64,000 nucleotides of DNA from Cohnella silvisoli (GCF_021190915.1 NZ_JAIOAP010000007.1:186001-250000), one strand, 5' to 3'; shown: positions 37,725 to 47,321, counted from the stretch's first letter. The notes: generated by a model not told the origin, from the sequence alone. Translations and numbers: made by a program.

Positions 37725-38870
37725 ATGCAACGTTGGAAAATTAATTTGATCGTGCTGATGGGCGGCAATTTTCTCGTGATGGCGGGTATGACGATGATCA
37801 TCCCCTTCCTGTCCTTATATCTTAAGCAAGATCTCGGCCTGACCGACAATCATCAGATCGGATTATGGGCTGGGTTTATTTTCGCGGCGAATTTCGTCAC
37901 ATCGTTCCTATTCCAGCCGTTATGGGGTAAGCTCTCCGATCGTTATGGGCGTAAAATGATGCTGCTGCGTTCCGGCTTCGGGATGTCTATTGTCATGGTG
38001 CTCATGGGCTTTGCGACGGCTCCCTGGCATTTGCTCGCGCTGCGGATGCTCAACGGCGTCATCTCGGGTTATACGCCCGCCGCCGTCTCTCTCGTATCGG
38101 CCACGACGCCGAAGGAGCGGATGGGATTCGCTATGGGGACGCTGCAATCCGGAGGCACGGCCGGGACGATTCTAGGCCCTTTTATCGGGGGATTGCTTGC
38201 AGACAGCTTCGGGTTTCGTCCGATCTTCTACATAACGGGTACGCTGCTGTTTCTCGCATCCGTCATCTCTTGGTTGATGGTCCGCGAGAACTTCCGCGAC
38301 TTAATGGTCATCCGCCAGCTCCCCGTGCTGCTTACCGTCACTTTTCTAATCCAATTCGCGATGTTAAGCCCGATGCCTCTTATACCGCTCTATGTACAGC
38401 AACTGCACGGAACAACCGAGAACCTCGCCTTCTACGCGGGGTTCGTCGGTTCGGTAACCGGCATATCCAATATGATCTGCGCCCCGTTGCTCGGCCGGTT
38501 AAGCGACCGGATCGGCTCCTCGCGAATTTTGATCGTATCGTTAGCCGGGGCGTCGATCATGCTCATTCCTCAAGCGTTCGTCGGGTCCGTCGGCCAGCTG
38601 CTCGTTTGGCGTTTCCTGCTCGGGTGTTTCATGGGCGGCTTAATACCGACCGTCAATTCGCTCATCCGCCGCTACACTCCCGATGGAATGGAAAGCCGGT
38701 CCTACAGCTTTAACGGCAGCGCTTTAAGTCTAGGCAACATGGCTGGCCCCATTATGGGCGGTGCTCTGTCGGGATTTATCGGTATCGAAGGACTGTTCCT
38801 GTTGTCGGCTGCACTGTTGTTTATGACGTGCATCTGGGCTTCTCGGGCTTTGCGGGCTCGGCAAACTTAA
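37725..38870 (+). CDS. MFS drug/proton antiporter family transporter
   Basis: 381 residues with about twelve membrane segments. The inter-helix 2-3 motif WGKLSDRYGRKMML and motif C-like GTAGTILGPFIGGLLAD place it in the DHA1 family of 12-helix multidrug exporters. AAAGGAG lies five bases before the ATG. It diverges from hemE and ends overlapping by four bases the stop of the convergent stalk-domain pseudogene. The substrate is unknown. Confidence 0.9.
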   Translation: MQRWKINLIVLMGGNFLVMAGMTMIIPFLSLYLKQDLGLTDNHQIGLWAGFIFAANFVTSFLFQPLWGKLSDRYGRKMMLLRSGFGMSIVMVLMGFATAPWHLLALRMLNGVISGYTPAAVSLVSATTPKERMGFAMGTLQSGGTAGTILGPFIGGLLADSFGFRPIFYITGTLLFLASVISWLMVRENFRDLMVIRQLPVLLTVTFLIQFAMLSPMPLIPLYVQQLHGTTENLAFYAGFVGSVTGISNMICAPLLGRLSDRIGSSRILIVSLAGASIMLIPQAFVGSVGQLLVWRFLLGCFMGGLIPTVNSLIRRYTPDGMESRSYSFNGSALSLGNMAGPIMGGALSGFIGIEGLFLLSAALLFMTCIWASRALRARQT

Positions 38871-39984
38871 GGTAATGTAATCGTAATTTTCTCATCTTTC
38901 TGAAACCATTCGACATTGGCGCCGAGTGCTTCGCTGACAAATCGCAGCGGCAAGTACGAGATGCCTGCCACGCTGAAGGGGGCGTTCTTTAGAGTAACAG
39001 GTTCGTTGTTCATATCCACTACTCCCTTAATATAGTTGATATGGATAATGATCTGCGGCTTGCCGGTTTTGGACTGCTTAATCGTCACTATTTTATTGTC
39101 GTTGTCCCATGATACGGAAGCGCCCATTTTTTCAAAGACAGAACGCAGCGGTATGAATGCTTGCTCATTTCGCGTGATGACGCCGCTAGAGAGAACGACA
39201 GGCACGCCATTTAATTGAACCGAGATCGGCTTCTGCACCGGTACCGGCGTGTTATGTATAAATTCATAATCTCCGTAACCTAACTGCCCGCTCTTGTTAA
39301 CGCCCCAACCCCACAATGTTCCGTTGTTTTTCTGCATGATAATATGGCGCCCTCCAGAATTGATTTGACTTATCTCCGAAGTTAGCCGCTTAAAAGATGG
39401 GTTATCCGGCATCGTTTCACGTTCAATTGAGGCCTCGTACACTTCACCATCGTTGGTCAATACAATCAGCGATCGTTCAACGACAAAAGCATCCTTCACG
39501 CCTTGAACACTCGTAATCAATATAGGTGCCGGTTGAATATTAAGAGTCGTTCCATCCGAATATCCTGTTATGGTCGCGCCCCAGAACCACAGCCGGGACT
39601 GACTATCGATGGCCAGTATACTTTGCCGTCGGCATCCAAAGCCAATGACTGCCTATAATCGTAGTAAACCGCAACGAGATTGTTTAACGCCATGACAGGG
39701 TAGACTTTTGCTTCAGTAGAGTAAGTAGCGCTTTCCCAAAACCATACCGTATGATCTTTCTTCTGGATCAGGTTATCGGCAAACGACGATTCCACATCGT
39801 TCAGGCCATGCATTTGTGTCGGAACTGATTGACGCAAGTTTCCCCATATCCAGTAAGATCCATCTTTCTTAACCAAGGAGGTTGAATTAAAGGATTGAAT
39901 GCTGGAAGTCGAAACCGCCGCCGAAGTATTAGCAGCAGCTACAGTGGACAGAGGGAGACAAGTGATGAGATGGCGGATATCCAT
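38867..39984 (-). pseudogene. Frameshifted RCC1-like / copper-amine-oxidase-like stalk-domain protein
   Basis: Two frames together make one protein. The upstream frame (39984-39568) has RCC1-like strands (KKDGSYWIWGNL, ALDADGKVYW). The downstream frame (open upstream of 39520, stop 38867) continues with SRLWFWGA and GTLWGWGVNKSGQLG and ends with a copper-amine-oxidase N-terminal-like domain (FIPLRSVFEKMGA, YLPLRFVSEALGANVEW). A single shift near 39615-39620 would join them. The N-terminus lacks a clean signal peptide and has an in-frame TGA just before it, so the start also looks damaged. Such proteins are usually secreted surface proteins in Paenibacillaceae. Sequencing error cannot be excluded. 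Confidence 0.75.
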
Positions 39985-40070
39985 AATTAATCAATCGTAC
40001 CCATGAACTTCCTTGTAACTCGGGGGGTGGGGGTTGACCGGTCCGATACTCCAGTTCATGCCTGCAGGTT

Positions 40071-40165
40071 TTCGCAAAAACGTACCTTTATCCCCTCGCA
40101 TCAGAAGGAGAATAGGCCCACCGCAGCCCCCCTACCTCCTTTCCGCGAAAACGTACCACTATCCC
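40071..40165. repeat. Imperfect direct repeat pair upstream of the transposase-like gene
   Basis: TTCGCAAAAACGTACCTTTA at 40071 and TTCCGCGAAAACGTACCACT at 40141 share the core AAAACGTACC and following TATCCC, 70 bases apart. The 39985-40309 region otherwise holds only the promoter elements described separately. Confidence 0.4.
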
Positions 40166-40242
40166 ATCCGATAAGGGGGAAAAAACCCTTGTTCATGCTT
40201 TTGAGAACAAACCAGGAAAGTTGTAATTTCACCCGATGCCTC

Positions 40243-40292
40243 TTGAAAATAGAACGTATGTTTGGTATGATGGAAATAAGAACAAATGTTCT
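40243..40292 (+). promoter_or_regulatory. Sigma-A promoter with two LexA-like boxes
   Basis: TTGAAA at 40243-40248 and TATGAT at 40266-40271 are 17 bases apart. The spacer holds AGAACGTATGTTTG (40251-40264), and AGAACAAATGTTCT (40279-40292) lies just past the -10. Both fit the Bacillus LexA/DinR consensus CGAACRNRYGTTYG in the inner bases, with mismatch only at the outermost position or positions. LexA bound at either site would block the promoter. Binding is inferred. Confidence 0.65.
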
Positions 40293-40309
40293 ATTTGAGG
40301 AGGCCGTCT

Positions 40310-41236
40310 ATGTTTCCAGATCATCTGACCTTCGAGGCATTTTGCCAGCAGTTCAACTCCGAGCAGGCTTGCGCCGAGGCGCTGTTCGAAGCCAGATGGC
40401 CGGACGGCTTCCGTTGCCCGACTTGTTGTCATCCTCACTTTTATCTCATCCAAACGCGCAGACTGCCTCTCTACGAATGCCGCTCCTGTCGCCATCAGAC
40501 TTCTGTCATCGCCGGCACCATTATGGAAGGCAGTTCCACTTTGTTGACCCGCTGGTTCCAAGCGATGTTTCTGATCTCCCGGCCTTCCGGCATCAGCGCC
40601 TCCCGCCTGTCCCAAGTGATTCAGGTCACCTATAAGACCGCGTGGCTCATCGCAAGAAAAATCCGCCATGCCCTGCAACAAGCCGATGAAGCCGATCCGC
40701 TCACGGGTGTTGTGCGAGTTGACCCTATCTCTTACGGTTACACGTATTATAGCGAGGCCCAGCAGCCGCTGTTGATCGGCGGATCCCTCGACGAGCGAGA
40801 CGAGCCTCAGCAGGTCAAAATCAAACAACCGGATCCCAGCCATGTGAATAACGCGTTGAGGTGGATTGAAAAACCTGGCGTCCAAGCGTTCGTAGACAAT
40901 CATATAGATGAACAAGCTGTGACCGTTTTGGGGCGCGGCAGACTTCACCCCGCTTTGAACCCAATCAAGTGGAAGGTGACCGCGTGGCTGAACTTTACGT
41001 TTAATGGCATCGGGGCCAAACATTTGCAGGCTTATTTAGACGAGTTTTGTTTCCGGTTGAACTTAAAACTCCGCCATGCCCCGGTCTTCAGCCAACTGCT
41101 CCATTGGTGCGCTGTGACGCCAACCTTGACGTACAAAGATCTGACCCGCAGCAAACCGGTTCTCACCGTTCCCTGGGTGGTCTGGGGGAGCAAAGCGAAG
41201 TGGAAAGGAAAATATCTCACCCTATGGATTGCTTGA
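40310..41236 (+). CDS. IS1595-like transposase-family protein with altered catalytic motif
   Basis: 308 residues. The N-terminal zinc ribbon (CPTCC and CRSC) and following segment with WFQAMFLIS and the TYKTAWLIARKIR helix-turn-helix match IS1595/ISXO2 transposases. The C-terminal part HLQAYLDEFCFRLN is also typical. Where active members have a first-Asp motif like VDETYIGG, this one has VDPISYGY, so activity is doubtful. The ATG at 40310 has GAGGAGG six bases upstream; a frame from 40286 overlaps a LexA-like box. No terminal inverted repeats were found nearby. It may be a domesticated protein. Confidence 0.8.
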   Translation: MFPDHLTFEAFCQQFNSEQACAEALFEARWPDGFRCPTCCHPHFYLIQTRRLPLYECRSCRHQTSVIAGTIMEGSSTLLTRWFQAMFLISRPSGISASRLSQVIQVTYKTAWLIARKIRHALQQADEADPLTGVVRVDPISYGYTYYSEAQQPLLIGGSLDERDEPQQVKIKQPDPSHVNNALRWIEKPGVQAFVDNHIDEQAVTVLGRGRLHPALNPIKWKVTAWLNFTFNGIGAKHLQAYLDEFCFRLNLKLRHAPVFSQLLHWCAVTPTLTYKDLTRSKPVLTVPWVVWGSKAKWKGKYLTLWIA

Positions 41237-41329
41237 TGCTTGGGATGACTGCTTTTTAAGTTGCCGATAACCCGTTTCATTCAATCCAATTCACGAAAAG
41301 GCAAACTTGTGCGTAATATCCCGGAATAC

Positions 41330-41475
41330 GTTGATTGCAACTCCCTCTCAAATCATGGCATTCGAAAAGCCGTTGAATACAACTCCATTCTCCAATCATG
41401 GCATTCGAGAATCCGTTGATTGCAACTCCCTCTCAAATCATGGCATTCAAATATCAGCTGATTGGCAACTCACTT
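41330..41475. repeat. Three-copy 42-43 bp tandem repeat after the transposase-like gene
   Basis: Copies start at 41330, 41372 and 41415 (GTTGATTGCAACTCCCTCTC type, each with AATCATGGCATTC), and a partial fourth begins near 41457. Copies 1 and 3 are nearly identical, copy 2 diverged. The rest of the 41237-41638 gap holds the opp terminator and nothing coding that I can see. Confidence 0.85.
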
Positions 41476-41592
41476 CTGAAGCAAGGGGATAATGGTACCA
41501 TTTCTCCGAAATAGAACGGAAAATAGGTGTCGGTTTTTCCCTATATTTCCCAGATGATGGGTGCCTAAAAACTTTCTGATCGTACAAAAAAA

Positions 41593-41615
41593 GCCCCAAG
41601 CCATTGACTTGGAGC
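41593..41615 (-). terminator. Terminator of the opp operon
   Basis: Arms GCCCCAAG / CTTGGAGC with a seven-base loop, followed on the minus strand by seven T. Confidence 0.85.
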
Positions 41616-41638
41616 ATTTCTTCTTTACATAAACAATA

Positions 41639-42595
41639 TTATAACATATGACATGCTGCGAAATGTCCCGGCTCGACTTCCTTAAACGAAGGCATCGTTG
41701 CCGCGCATACGTCCATCGCATGAGGACAGCGAGTCCGGAAAGGACATCCGCTTGGCGGATTCAGAGGGCTTGGAATTTCACCCTGCGGGATAACTCTTTT
41801 CCGCTGCTTCTGAACATCCGGATCCGGAATCGGAATCGCGGACAATAGCGATTGCGTATACGGATGAAGGGGCTTCGCGTTCAATTTATCCGAGGTTGCC
41901 ACTTCGACCAGCTTGCCCAAATACATAACGCCGATACGGTCGGAGATGTGCTTAACCATAGCCAGATCATGCGCGATGAACAAATAAGTCAAGCCGCGTT
42001 CCTTCTGCAGCTTCTTGAACAGATTCACGACTTGAGCTTGAACGGATACGTCCAGCGCGGAGATCGGCTCATCGGCGATAATGAATTGCGGTTCAATCGC
42101 GAGCGCGCGGGCAATACCGATCCGCTGGCGTTGGCCGCCCGAGAATTCGTGCGGAAAACGACCCGCGTGCTCTTCGTTCAAACCTACGGCGTTCAGTAAT
42201 TCGCTGACTCGCTCGCGTCTTTTTTTACCGGAAGAAAGCCCATGAATGTCGATGCCCTCCGCGATAATTTTACCGACGGTCATTCGGGGATTAAGCGACG
42301 CATAAGGGTCTTGAAACACCATTTGCATATCGCGGTAAAACTTCTGCCTGCTTTCGCCGTTAAGTTTCTGCACGTCTTTTCCATTAAACAGGATTTGACC
42401 GCCCGTTGCCTCATACAGTCGAATAATCGTTCTTCCGGTCGTAGATTTGCCGCAACCGGACTCCCCTACCAGCCCGAAGGTTTCGCCCCGTTTGATCGAG
42501 AAGTTCAAACCATCAACCGCTTTGAGCACGCGGTTACCGCTAAGGTGAAAATGTTTCTGCAAATTTTTCACTTCTAAGATATAATCCTCAGCCAT
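41639..42595 (-). CDS. oppF: Oligopeptide ABC transporter ATP-binding protein OppF
   Basis: 318 residues. Walker A GESGCGKST, signature FSGGQRQRIGIARAL, Walker B FIIADEPISALD, H-loop AHD, and the C-terminal peptide-importer extension (PSPLNPPSGCPFRTRCPHAM) with its conserved cysteines, a likely Fe-S or zinc site in this subfamily. It energises peptide import with OppD at the cytoplasmic face. The start overlaps the oppD stop by eight bases. It is the last gene of oppABCDF. Confidence 0.93.
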   Translation of the reverse strand: MAEDYILEVKNLQKHFHLSGNRVLKAVDGLNFSIKRGETFGLVGESGCGKSTTGRTIIRLYEATGGQILFNGKDVQKLNGESRQKFYRDMQMVFQDPYASLNPRMTVGKIIAEGIDIHGLSSGKKRRERVSELLNAVGLNEEHAGRFPHEFSGGQRQRIGIARALAIEPQFIIADEPISALDVSVQAQVVNLFKKLQKERGLTYLFIAHDLAMVKHISDRIGVMYLGKLVEVATSDKLNAKPLHPYTQSLLSAIPIPDPDVQKQRKRVIPQGEIPSPLNPPSGCPFRTRCPHAMDVCAATMPSFKEVEPGHFAACHML

Positions 42596-43619
42596 GTGAA
42601 CCCCTCCCCGCTTGAACCGGCATCTCTACCTTCGGAGCCTCGGGATGCATGAGCCAACAAGCCGAACTGTGCTCTGCAGACACATCGAAATGCTCCGGGT
42701 CAACCTCTTTGCAGATCTTCATAGCGTAAGGGCAACGTGCCGCGAAGGCGCAACCGACCGGAGGAGCAAAGAGATCCGGCGGAGTTCCCGGTATCGACTC
42801 CAAATCATTATTTCTATCGCTATCTAACCGAGGAACTGAACGAAGCAGTCCCCAAGTGTAAGGATGTTTAGGATTATAGAAAATATCGTTTAAAGTGCCT
42901 CTTTCCACAACTTTACCCGCGTACATGACGATGACCCTATGGGCCATTTCAGCCACGACACCCAAATCATGGGTAATCAGAATGATCGACGTATCGGTTT
43001 TCTTCTGAATCTCGCGTAGCAGATCGATAATTTGAGCTTGGATCGTCACATCGAGCGCGGTAGTCGGTTCATCGGCGATAAGCAGCTTCGGATTACAAGC
43101 TAACGACAGCGCGATCATGACCCGCTGACGCATCCCTCCGGAAAGCTCATGAGGATATTGACGGGTACGCTCCTGAGCATTCGACATACCTACGAGAGTT
43201 AGAAGATCGGCCGCCCGCTGCATCGCCTCAGCTTTGGTCACCTTCTGGTGCTTGCGGATACCTTCGGATATTTGAGCGCCGACCGTCATCGTCGGGTTCA
43301 GGGAAGTCATAGGATCTTGGAAAATCATTCCCATCTCTTCCCCGCGCACATGCTCCATCTGGGATTCGGTTAGCTTCGTGATTTCGTGTTTGCCATCGAA
43401 TAGAATGGAGGATCCTGGTTTAATATAGCTTGGCGGAGTCGGTATCAATCTCATGATCGTCTGGGCCGTTACCGATTTGCCGCAGCCGGATTCCCCTACG
43501 ATCGCGAGAACTTCTCCTTTATTCAAGGTGAAGGAGACGCCGCGGACCGCTTGAACTTCTCCGGCATACATTTTGAAAGATACACGCAAGTTATTGACTT
43601 CAAGAATCGGTTTGCTCAT
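42588..43619 (-). CDS. oppD: Oligopeptide ABC transporter ATP-binding protein OppD
   Basis: 343 residues. Walker A GESGCGKSV, signature LSGGMRQRVMIALSL, Walker B LLIADEPTTALD, THD switch, and the C-terminal PPVGCAFAARCPYAMKIC cysteine motif of the peptide/nickel family. GGAGG is eight bases before the ATG, and 13 bases separate it from oppC. It forms the ATPase pair with OppF. Confidence 0.94.
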   Translation of the reverse strand: MSKPILEVNNLRVSFKMYAGEVQAVRGVSFTLNKGEVLAIVGESGCGKSVTAQTIMRLIPTPPSYIKPGSSILFDGKHEITKLTESQMEHVRGEEMGMIFQDPMTSLNPTMTVGAQISEGIRKHQKVTKAEAMQRAADLLTLVGMSNAQERTRQYPHELSGGMRQRVMIALSLACNPKLLIADEPTTALDVTIQAQIIDLLREIQKKTDTSIILITHDLGVVAEMAHRVIVMYAGKVVERGTLNDIFYNPKHPYTWGLLRSVPRLDSDRNNDLESIPGTPPDLFAPPVGCAFAARCPYAMKICKEVDPEHFDVSAEHSSACWLMHPEAPKVEMPVQAGRGSHG

Positions 43620-43632
43620 TCGGCACTCCTCC

Positions 43633-44547
43633 TTATTTTCTCATTTTCGGATCGAGAGCATCGCGCAAGCCGTCTCCCAATACATTAAAGCTAAGCAGAA
43701 TCAGGCTAAATACGATAGTTGGGAAAATAAGCCGATGCGGTTGATATCTCATATAATGGGCACCGTCATTGATTAGATTACCGAGCGAAGCCATTGGAGG
43801 TTTAATCCCCACCCCAATAAAGCTCAGGAATGCTTCAAAGAAAATCGCCGTAGGCACGATAAAGGTGATTTGAACGATAATAAGACCGATAACGTTAGGA
43901 ATCAGATGCTGGAGAATAATGCGCGCAGGCTTCGCACCCAATGTCCGTGCAGCTAATACGAATTCCTGCTCCTTAACTAGCAATACCTGACCCCTGACCA
44001 GACGAGCCATACCTACCCATCCAGTCAACGCATAGGCGATGATGATCGATTTAATGCCGGGTCCAAGAAACACGATGAGGATGATGGCAAGCAACAACAG
44101 CGGAATGGAATAAATAACCTCTATGATCCGCTGCATAACATTGTCCACGCGTCCTCCGAAGTAAGCGGAAATTCCTCCATATAGAACGCCGACAACTAAA
44201 TCAATCGAGGCTGCTACCAAACCGATGAAGAGAGAAATACGAGTGCCCCACCAAACCCGGGTCCATAAATCCCTGCCGAAATCGTCCGTCCCGAAAAAAT
44301 GCGTCATTGAAGGCTTAAGATCGATATCCTTCAAATATTGGGTTTCGTAATCGAACTTGCTCACGAAAGGTGCGACGATGGCCAACAAGGTTAGCAGGAT
44401 TAGAACGACTAATCCAACCATAGCCAATTTATTAGATCTCAAACGCCTCCAAGCATCCTGCCAATAGTTCAGCGAAGGTCGGACAATGGATTCTGCGTTT
44501 GTCGTTTTCTCTGCCGGTTGAAACTTATCCTTAGATATGATTTCCAT
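43633..44547 (-). CDS. oppC: Oligopeptide ABC transporter permease OppC
   Basis: 304 residues with about six membrane segments. A cytoplasmic N-terminal tail, the conserved HFFGTDDFGRDLWTRVWWGT and the loop AARTLGAKPARIILQHLIPN identify OppC/DppC permeases. GGAGG is nine bases before the ATG. Between oppB and oppD, three bases after oppB. Confidence 0.94.
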   Translation of the reverse strand: MEIISKDKFQPAEKTTNAESIVRPSLNYWQDAWRRLRSNKLAMVGLVVLILLTLLAIVAPFVSKFDYETQYLKDIDLKPSMTHFFGTDDFGRDLWTRVWWGTRISLFIGLVAASIDLVVGVLYGGISAYFGGRVDNVMQRIIEVIYSIPLLLLAIILIVFLGPGIKSIIIAYALTGWVGMARLVRGQVLLVKEQEFVLAARTLGAKPARIILQHLIPNVIGLIIVQITFIVPTAIFFEAFLSFIGVGIKPPMASLGNLINDGAHYMRYQPHRLIFPTIVFSLILLSFNVLGDGLRDALDPKMRK

Positions 44548-44550
44548 CCC

Positions 44551-45480
44551 TTATCTCCTCCCCGACATGCGAATCCGTGGATCGACAAAGCCGTAAGCAA
44601 TATCGGTCAGGAACATCACGATAATAAGAATTGCTGCATAGAAAATCGTCAGTCCTGTAATCATCGTATAATCCAGCGTCGTAATAGAAGTTACGAACTG
44701 ATAACCCAAGCCTGGAACTGAAAATACGCTTTCTACGACCAGCGTTCCAGTGATGACATTAACCGCGATAGGCCCTAGAATGGTAATTACGGGTAAAATA
44801 GCATTTCTGAGCATATGGCTTGTGACTATTTTCCATGTAGTAAGTCCTTTAGATTTAGCTGTCTTAATATAGTCCAAGCTCGATACCTCCAACATAGAGG
44901 CACGCATCATTCTCGCCAAGATGGCAATGGTTCCGAATGAGAGCGCCAATGCCGGTAAAATTCGGTGTTCGGGCCCTTGCCATAAACCAGCAGGGAGGAT
45001 GTGCCATTTGTTCCCCAAAAGGTAAGATAGCAGTGGAGCTACAACGAAGGAAGGAACAGAAATCCCGATCAATGCGATGAACATGGCTGAGTAATCCCCC
45101 GCTTTATTGTGTTTCAAAGCGGCAAAGATTCCGAGCAGCAAACCGACAATAACTGCAAAAATCAAGGATTCAATTCCGAGTTCTAGGGATGCCGGGAAGG
45201 ATTGCTTAATGACATCGACAACGGAACGGGTCGGGAATTGATAAGAAACGCCTAAATCCCCTTGAGCGACATGCCCTATATACTTTAAGTACTGCTGCCA
45301 TTCCGGCTTATCCAAGCCGTATTGTTCCCTCAAAATTTTCAAGTTCTCCGGAGGCAATTTCGCGGCAACTTCACCAAAAGGATTTCCAGGCAATAATTTC
45401 ATGAGAAAAAAAGTAGCCGTTATAATGACCCATAATGTAATGAGCATATAAACAAAACGCCGCAGCACGTATTTCAGCAC
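44551..45480 (-). CDS. oppB: Oligopeptide ABC transporter permease OppB
   Basis: About 309 residues with six membrane segments. The start LKYVLRRFVYMLITLWVII, the PGNPFGE motif and the TAKSKGLTTWKIVTSHMLRN loop are typical of OppB/DppB. The GTG at 45480 is chosen, with GGAGG seven bases upstream; the open frame up to 45579 covers the intergenic hairpin and is not expected to be translated. It forms the membrane channel with OppC. Confidence 0.93.
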   Translation of the reverse strand: MLKYVLRRFVYMLITLWVIITATFFLMKLLPGNPFGEVAAKLPPENLKILREQYGLDKPEWQQYLKYIGHVAQGDLGVSYQFPTRSVVDVIKQSFPASLELGIESLIFAVIVGLLLGIFAALKHNKAGDYSAMFIALIGISVPSFVVAPLLSYLLGNKWHILPAGLWQGPEHRILPALALSFGTIAILARMMRASMLEVSSLDYIKTAKSKGLTTWKIVTSHMLRNAILPVITILGPIAVNVITGTLVVESVFSVPGLGYQFVTSITTLDYTMITGLTIFYAAILIIVMFLTDIAYGFVDPRIRMSGRR

Positions 45481-45538
45481 TATGAATCCTCCTTTCACGG
45501 GATGAATAATTTTCCTATACCCTACAATCAACATGAAA

Positions 45539-45562
45539 GAAGCCGTTCTAGCAACGGCCTCT
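45539..45562 (-). promoter_or_regulatory. Intercistronic hairpin between oppA and oppB
   Basis: Nine-base arms with one G-U pair (GAGGCCGTT / AACGGCTTC) around a short loop, followed by TTTCATG. It could be a partial terminator that lowers oppB-F relative to oppA. Confidence 0.5.
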
Positions 45563-45623
45563 CTCATGGATTGCTTCAAGTACTGAATGTACTGCTCGGA
45601 GTTCTTACAGTCAATGGAACATT

Positions 45624-47321
45624 TTACTGTTTAACGGAAGTCCATTTCAATTCAAAGTCAGGACCGTAAGGTGGCAAGATCAATCCTTCGACTTTGTCTT
45701 TGATCACGAATGGCGAAGAACGGAAGTACAGTGGAAATACAGCTGCTTCGCTCATCAGAATTTTTTCTGCTTCGTGCATTTTGTCTGCGCGTACTTTAAC
45801 GTCAAGCTCTTTTTCGGCGCCTTTAACCAATTCATCGTATCTCGCGTTGGTCCAGTCTTGAGTGTTGAATGGACCGCCGGTCAAGTACATATCGAGCCAA
45901 GTCATTGGATCGTTATAATCCGCGCCCCACAGACTGCTGACGATTGTGTAGTTATGTTTTAATTCTTTGTCCAGACGGGTAGCATGCGGCAACGGTTCTG
46001 CCGATACTTCGATACCTAGGTTCGTTTTCCATTGGGATACGACGAATTCCAATAGTTTCTTGCCTGTTTCCGTGTCATCGCCCATGATGGACAATTTAGG
46101 CAGGGCAGCAACTCCGGCTTCAGCCAAGCCTTCAGCAAGCAACGCCTTAGCTTTAGCCGCATCGAACGCAACTTCCGTGTCGCCTACGACTTTACGGAAT
46201 TCAGCGCCGTTGCCGTCGGCGTTACCGTTCGGTATATAACCTGTTGCGGCTACGGAACCGTTTTTCAGAACCGTATTAACAAGACCTTCGCGGTCGATCG
46301 CCATGCTCATCGCTTGGCGAACTTTAGCGTTCGCGAATGCCGGTACTTTCTTCTGTTGGAAATTCAGGTAACCAGTAACCAGTTCGCTCTTTCTGTGCAG
46401 TTCGGTTTTACCTTCGTAGGCTTTCATTTGATCGCCTTTGATATCCGCGAAATCCGTAGCGTTGGATTCGTACAAGTTCAATCCGGTAGCTGTATCCTTG
46501 ACGATGTTCAAAGTTACTTTATCCAGCTTAACGTTTGCAGCATCCCAATACTTGGGATTTTTCTCGAGAATAAGTTGTTGCTCATGATCCCATTTCGTCA
46601 AGACGAATGGACCGGCGCCGAGTACTTTGTCTGCGTCTGCGCCGCTTTTCTCGCCTTGCTTGGATACGAACTCTTCTTTTTGCGGGTAATAGTTCAAGAA
46701 AGCAAGTTGAGCTGTGAAGTATGCTCTAGGAATGTCCAAAGTGATTTCAAGCGTTTTGTCGTCAATCGCTTTAACGCCGAGGTTTTCTTTAGCCTTTTTC
46801 AAATCTTCAGGAGTTTTAGCATCCTGTACGGCTTGCCCGCCTTTGAGCCAAGTCAGGATGAAAGCGTAAGAAGCTTTAGTGGCCGGATCCAACGTGCGTT
46901 GGTAGGAATATACGAAATCTTTCGCCGTCAAAGGCGATCCGTCCGACCATACCAAGCCGTCGCGCAATTTAATTGTATAAGTCAAACCGTCAGCCGAAAT
47001 GGTAGGAAGCTCTGCGGCAAGCCCCGGTTGTGGATTCATATCTTTGTCCAAACGATACAAGCCTTCGCTGATCGCGCCCAGAATCGTGAACGAAGCTGCG
47101 CTTTCCGCGATCGATACGTCGAGTGCCGGAGGATCGGCACGATAGTTCATAACGAGTTCTTGCTTGCCTCCTGTTCCTGCACTTGCGGACGAGCTTGCGG
47201 ATGCGGATGCGGATGGTGAGTTGGATGAGTCGGAGTTCTTATTGTTGTTGCCGCAAGCTGCTAATAAAGTACCCGCTAATGTAATTGCTAGCGCGGTCGA
47301 GAAAATTTTCTTGAATTTCAT
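45624..47321 (-). CDS. oppA: Oligopeptide-binding lipoprotein OppA
   Basis: 565 residues. The signal peptide ends at the lipobox LAAC, then an Asn/Ser/Ala linker. The SBP_bac_5 fold is evident from LRADPPALDVS-type opening, FVYSYQRTLDPATKASYAFI and YIPNGNADGNG. It binds short peptides outside the cell for OppBCDF; uptake feeds nutrition and in relatives also signalling peptides. The ATG at 47321 has GGGGAGG about ten bases upstream; upstream in-frame sequence to 47366 lacks a signal peptide. A long AT-rich leader region precedes it. Confidence 0.94.
   Translation of the reverse strand: MKFKKIFSTALAITLAGTLLAACGNNNKNSDSSNSPSASASASSSASAGTGGKQELVMNYRADPPALDVSIAESAASFTILGAISEGLYRLDKDMNPQPGLAAELPTISADGLTYTIKLRDGLVWSDGSPLTAKDFVYSYQRTLDPATKASYAFILTWLKGGQAVQDAKTPEDLKKAKENLGVKAIDDKTLEITLDIPRAYFTAQLAFLNYYPQKEEFVSKQGEKSGADADKVLGAGPFVLTKWDHEQQLILEKNPKYWDAANVKLDKVTLNIVKDTATGLNLYESNATDFADIKGDQMKAYEGKTELHRKSELVTGYLNFQQKKVPAFANAKVRQAMSMAIDREGLVNTVLKNGSVAATGYIPNGNADGNGAEFRKVVGDTEVAFDAAKAKALLAEGLAEAGVAALPKLSIMGDDTETGKKLLEFVVSQWKTNLGIEVSAEPLPHATRLDKELKHNYTIVSSLWGADYNDPMTWLDMYLTGGPFNTQDWTNARYDELVKGAEKELDVKVRADKMHEAEKILMSEAAVFPLYFRSSPFVIKDKVEGLILPPYGPDFELKWTSVKQ

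Noticed and set aside
45481..45579. N-terminal extension of oppB
   Set aside because: It contains the oppA-oppB hairpin and lacks a ribosome site; the GTG at 45480 has GGAGG at seven bases.
46314..47219. 301-residue open frame on the plus strand
   Set aside because: Antisense to oppA, which has clear motifs and a signal peptide.
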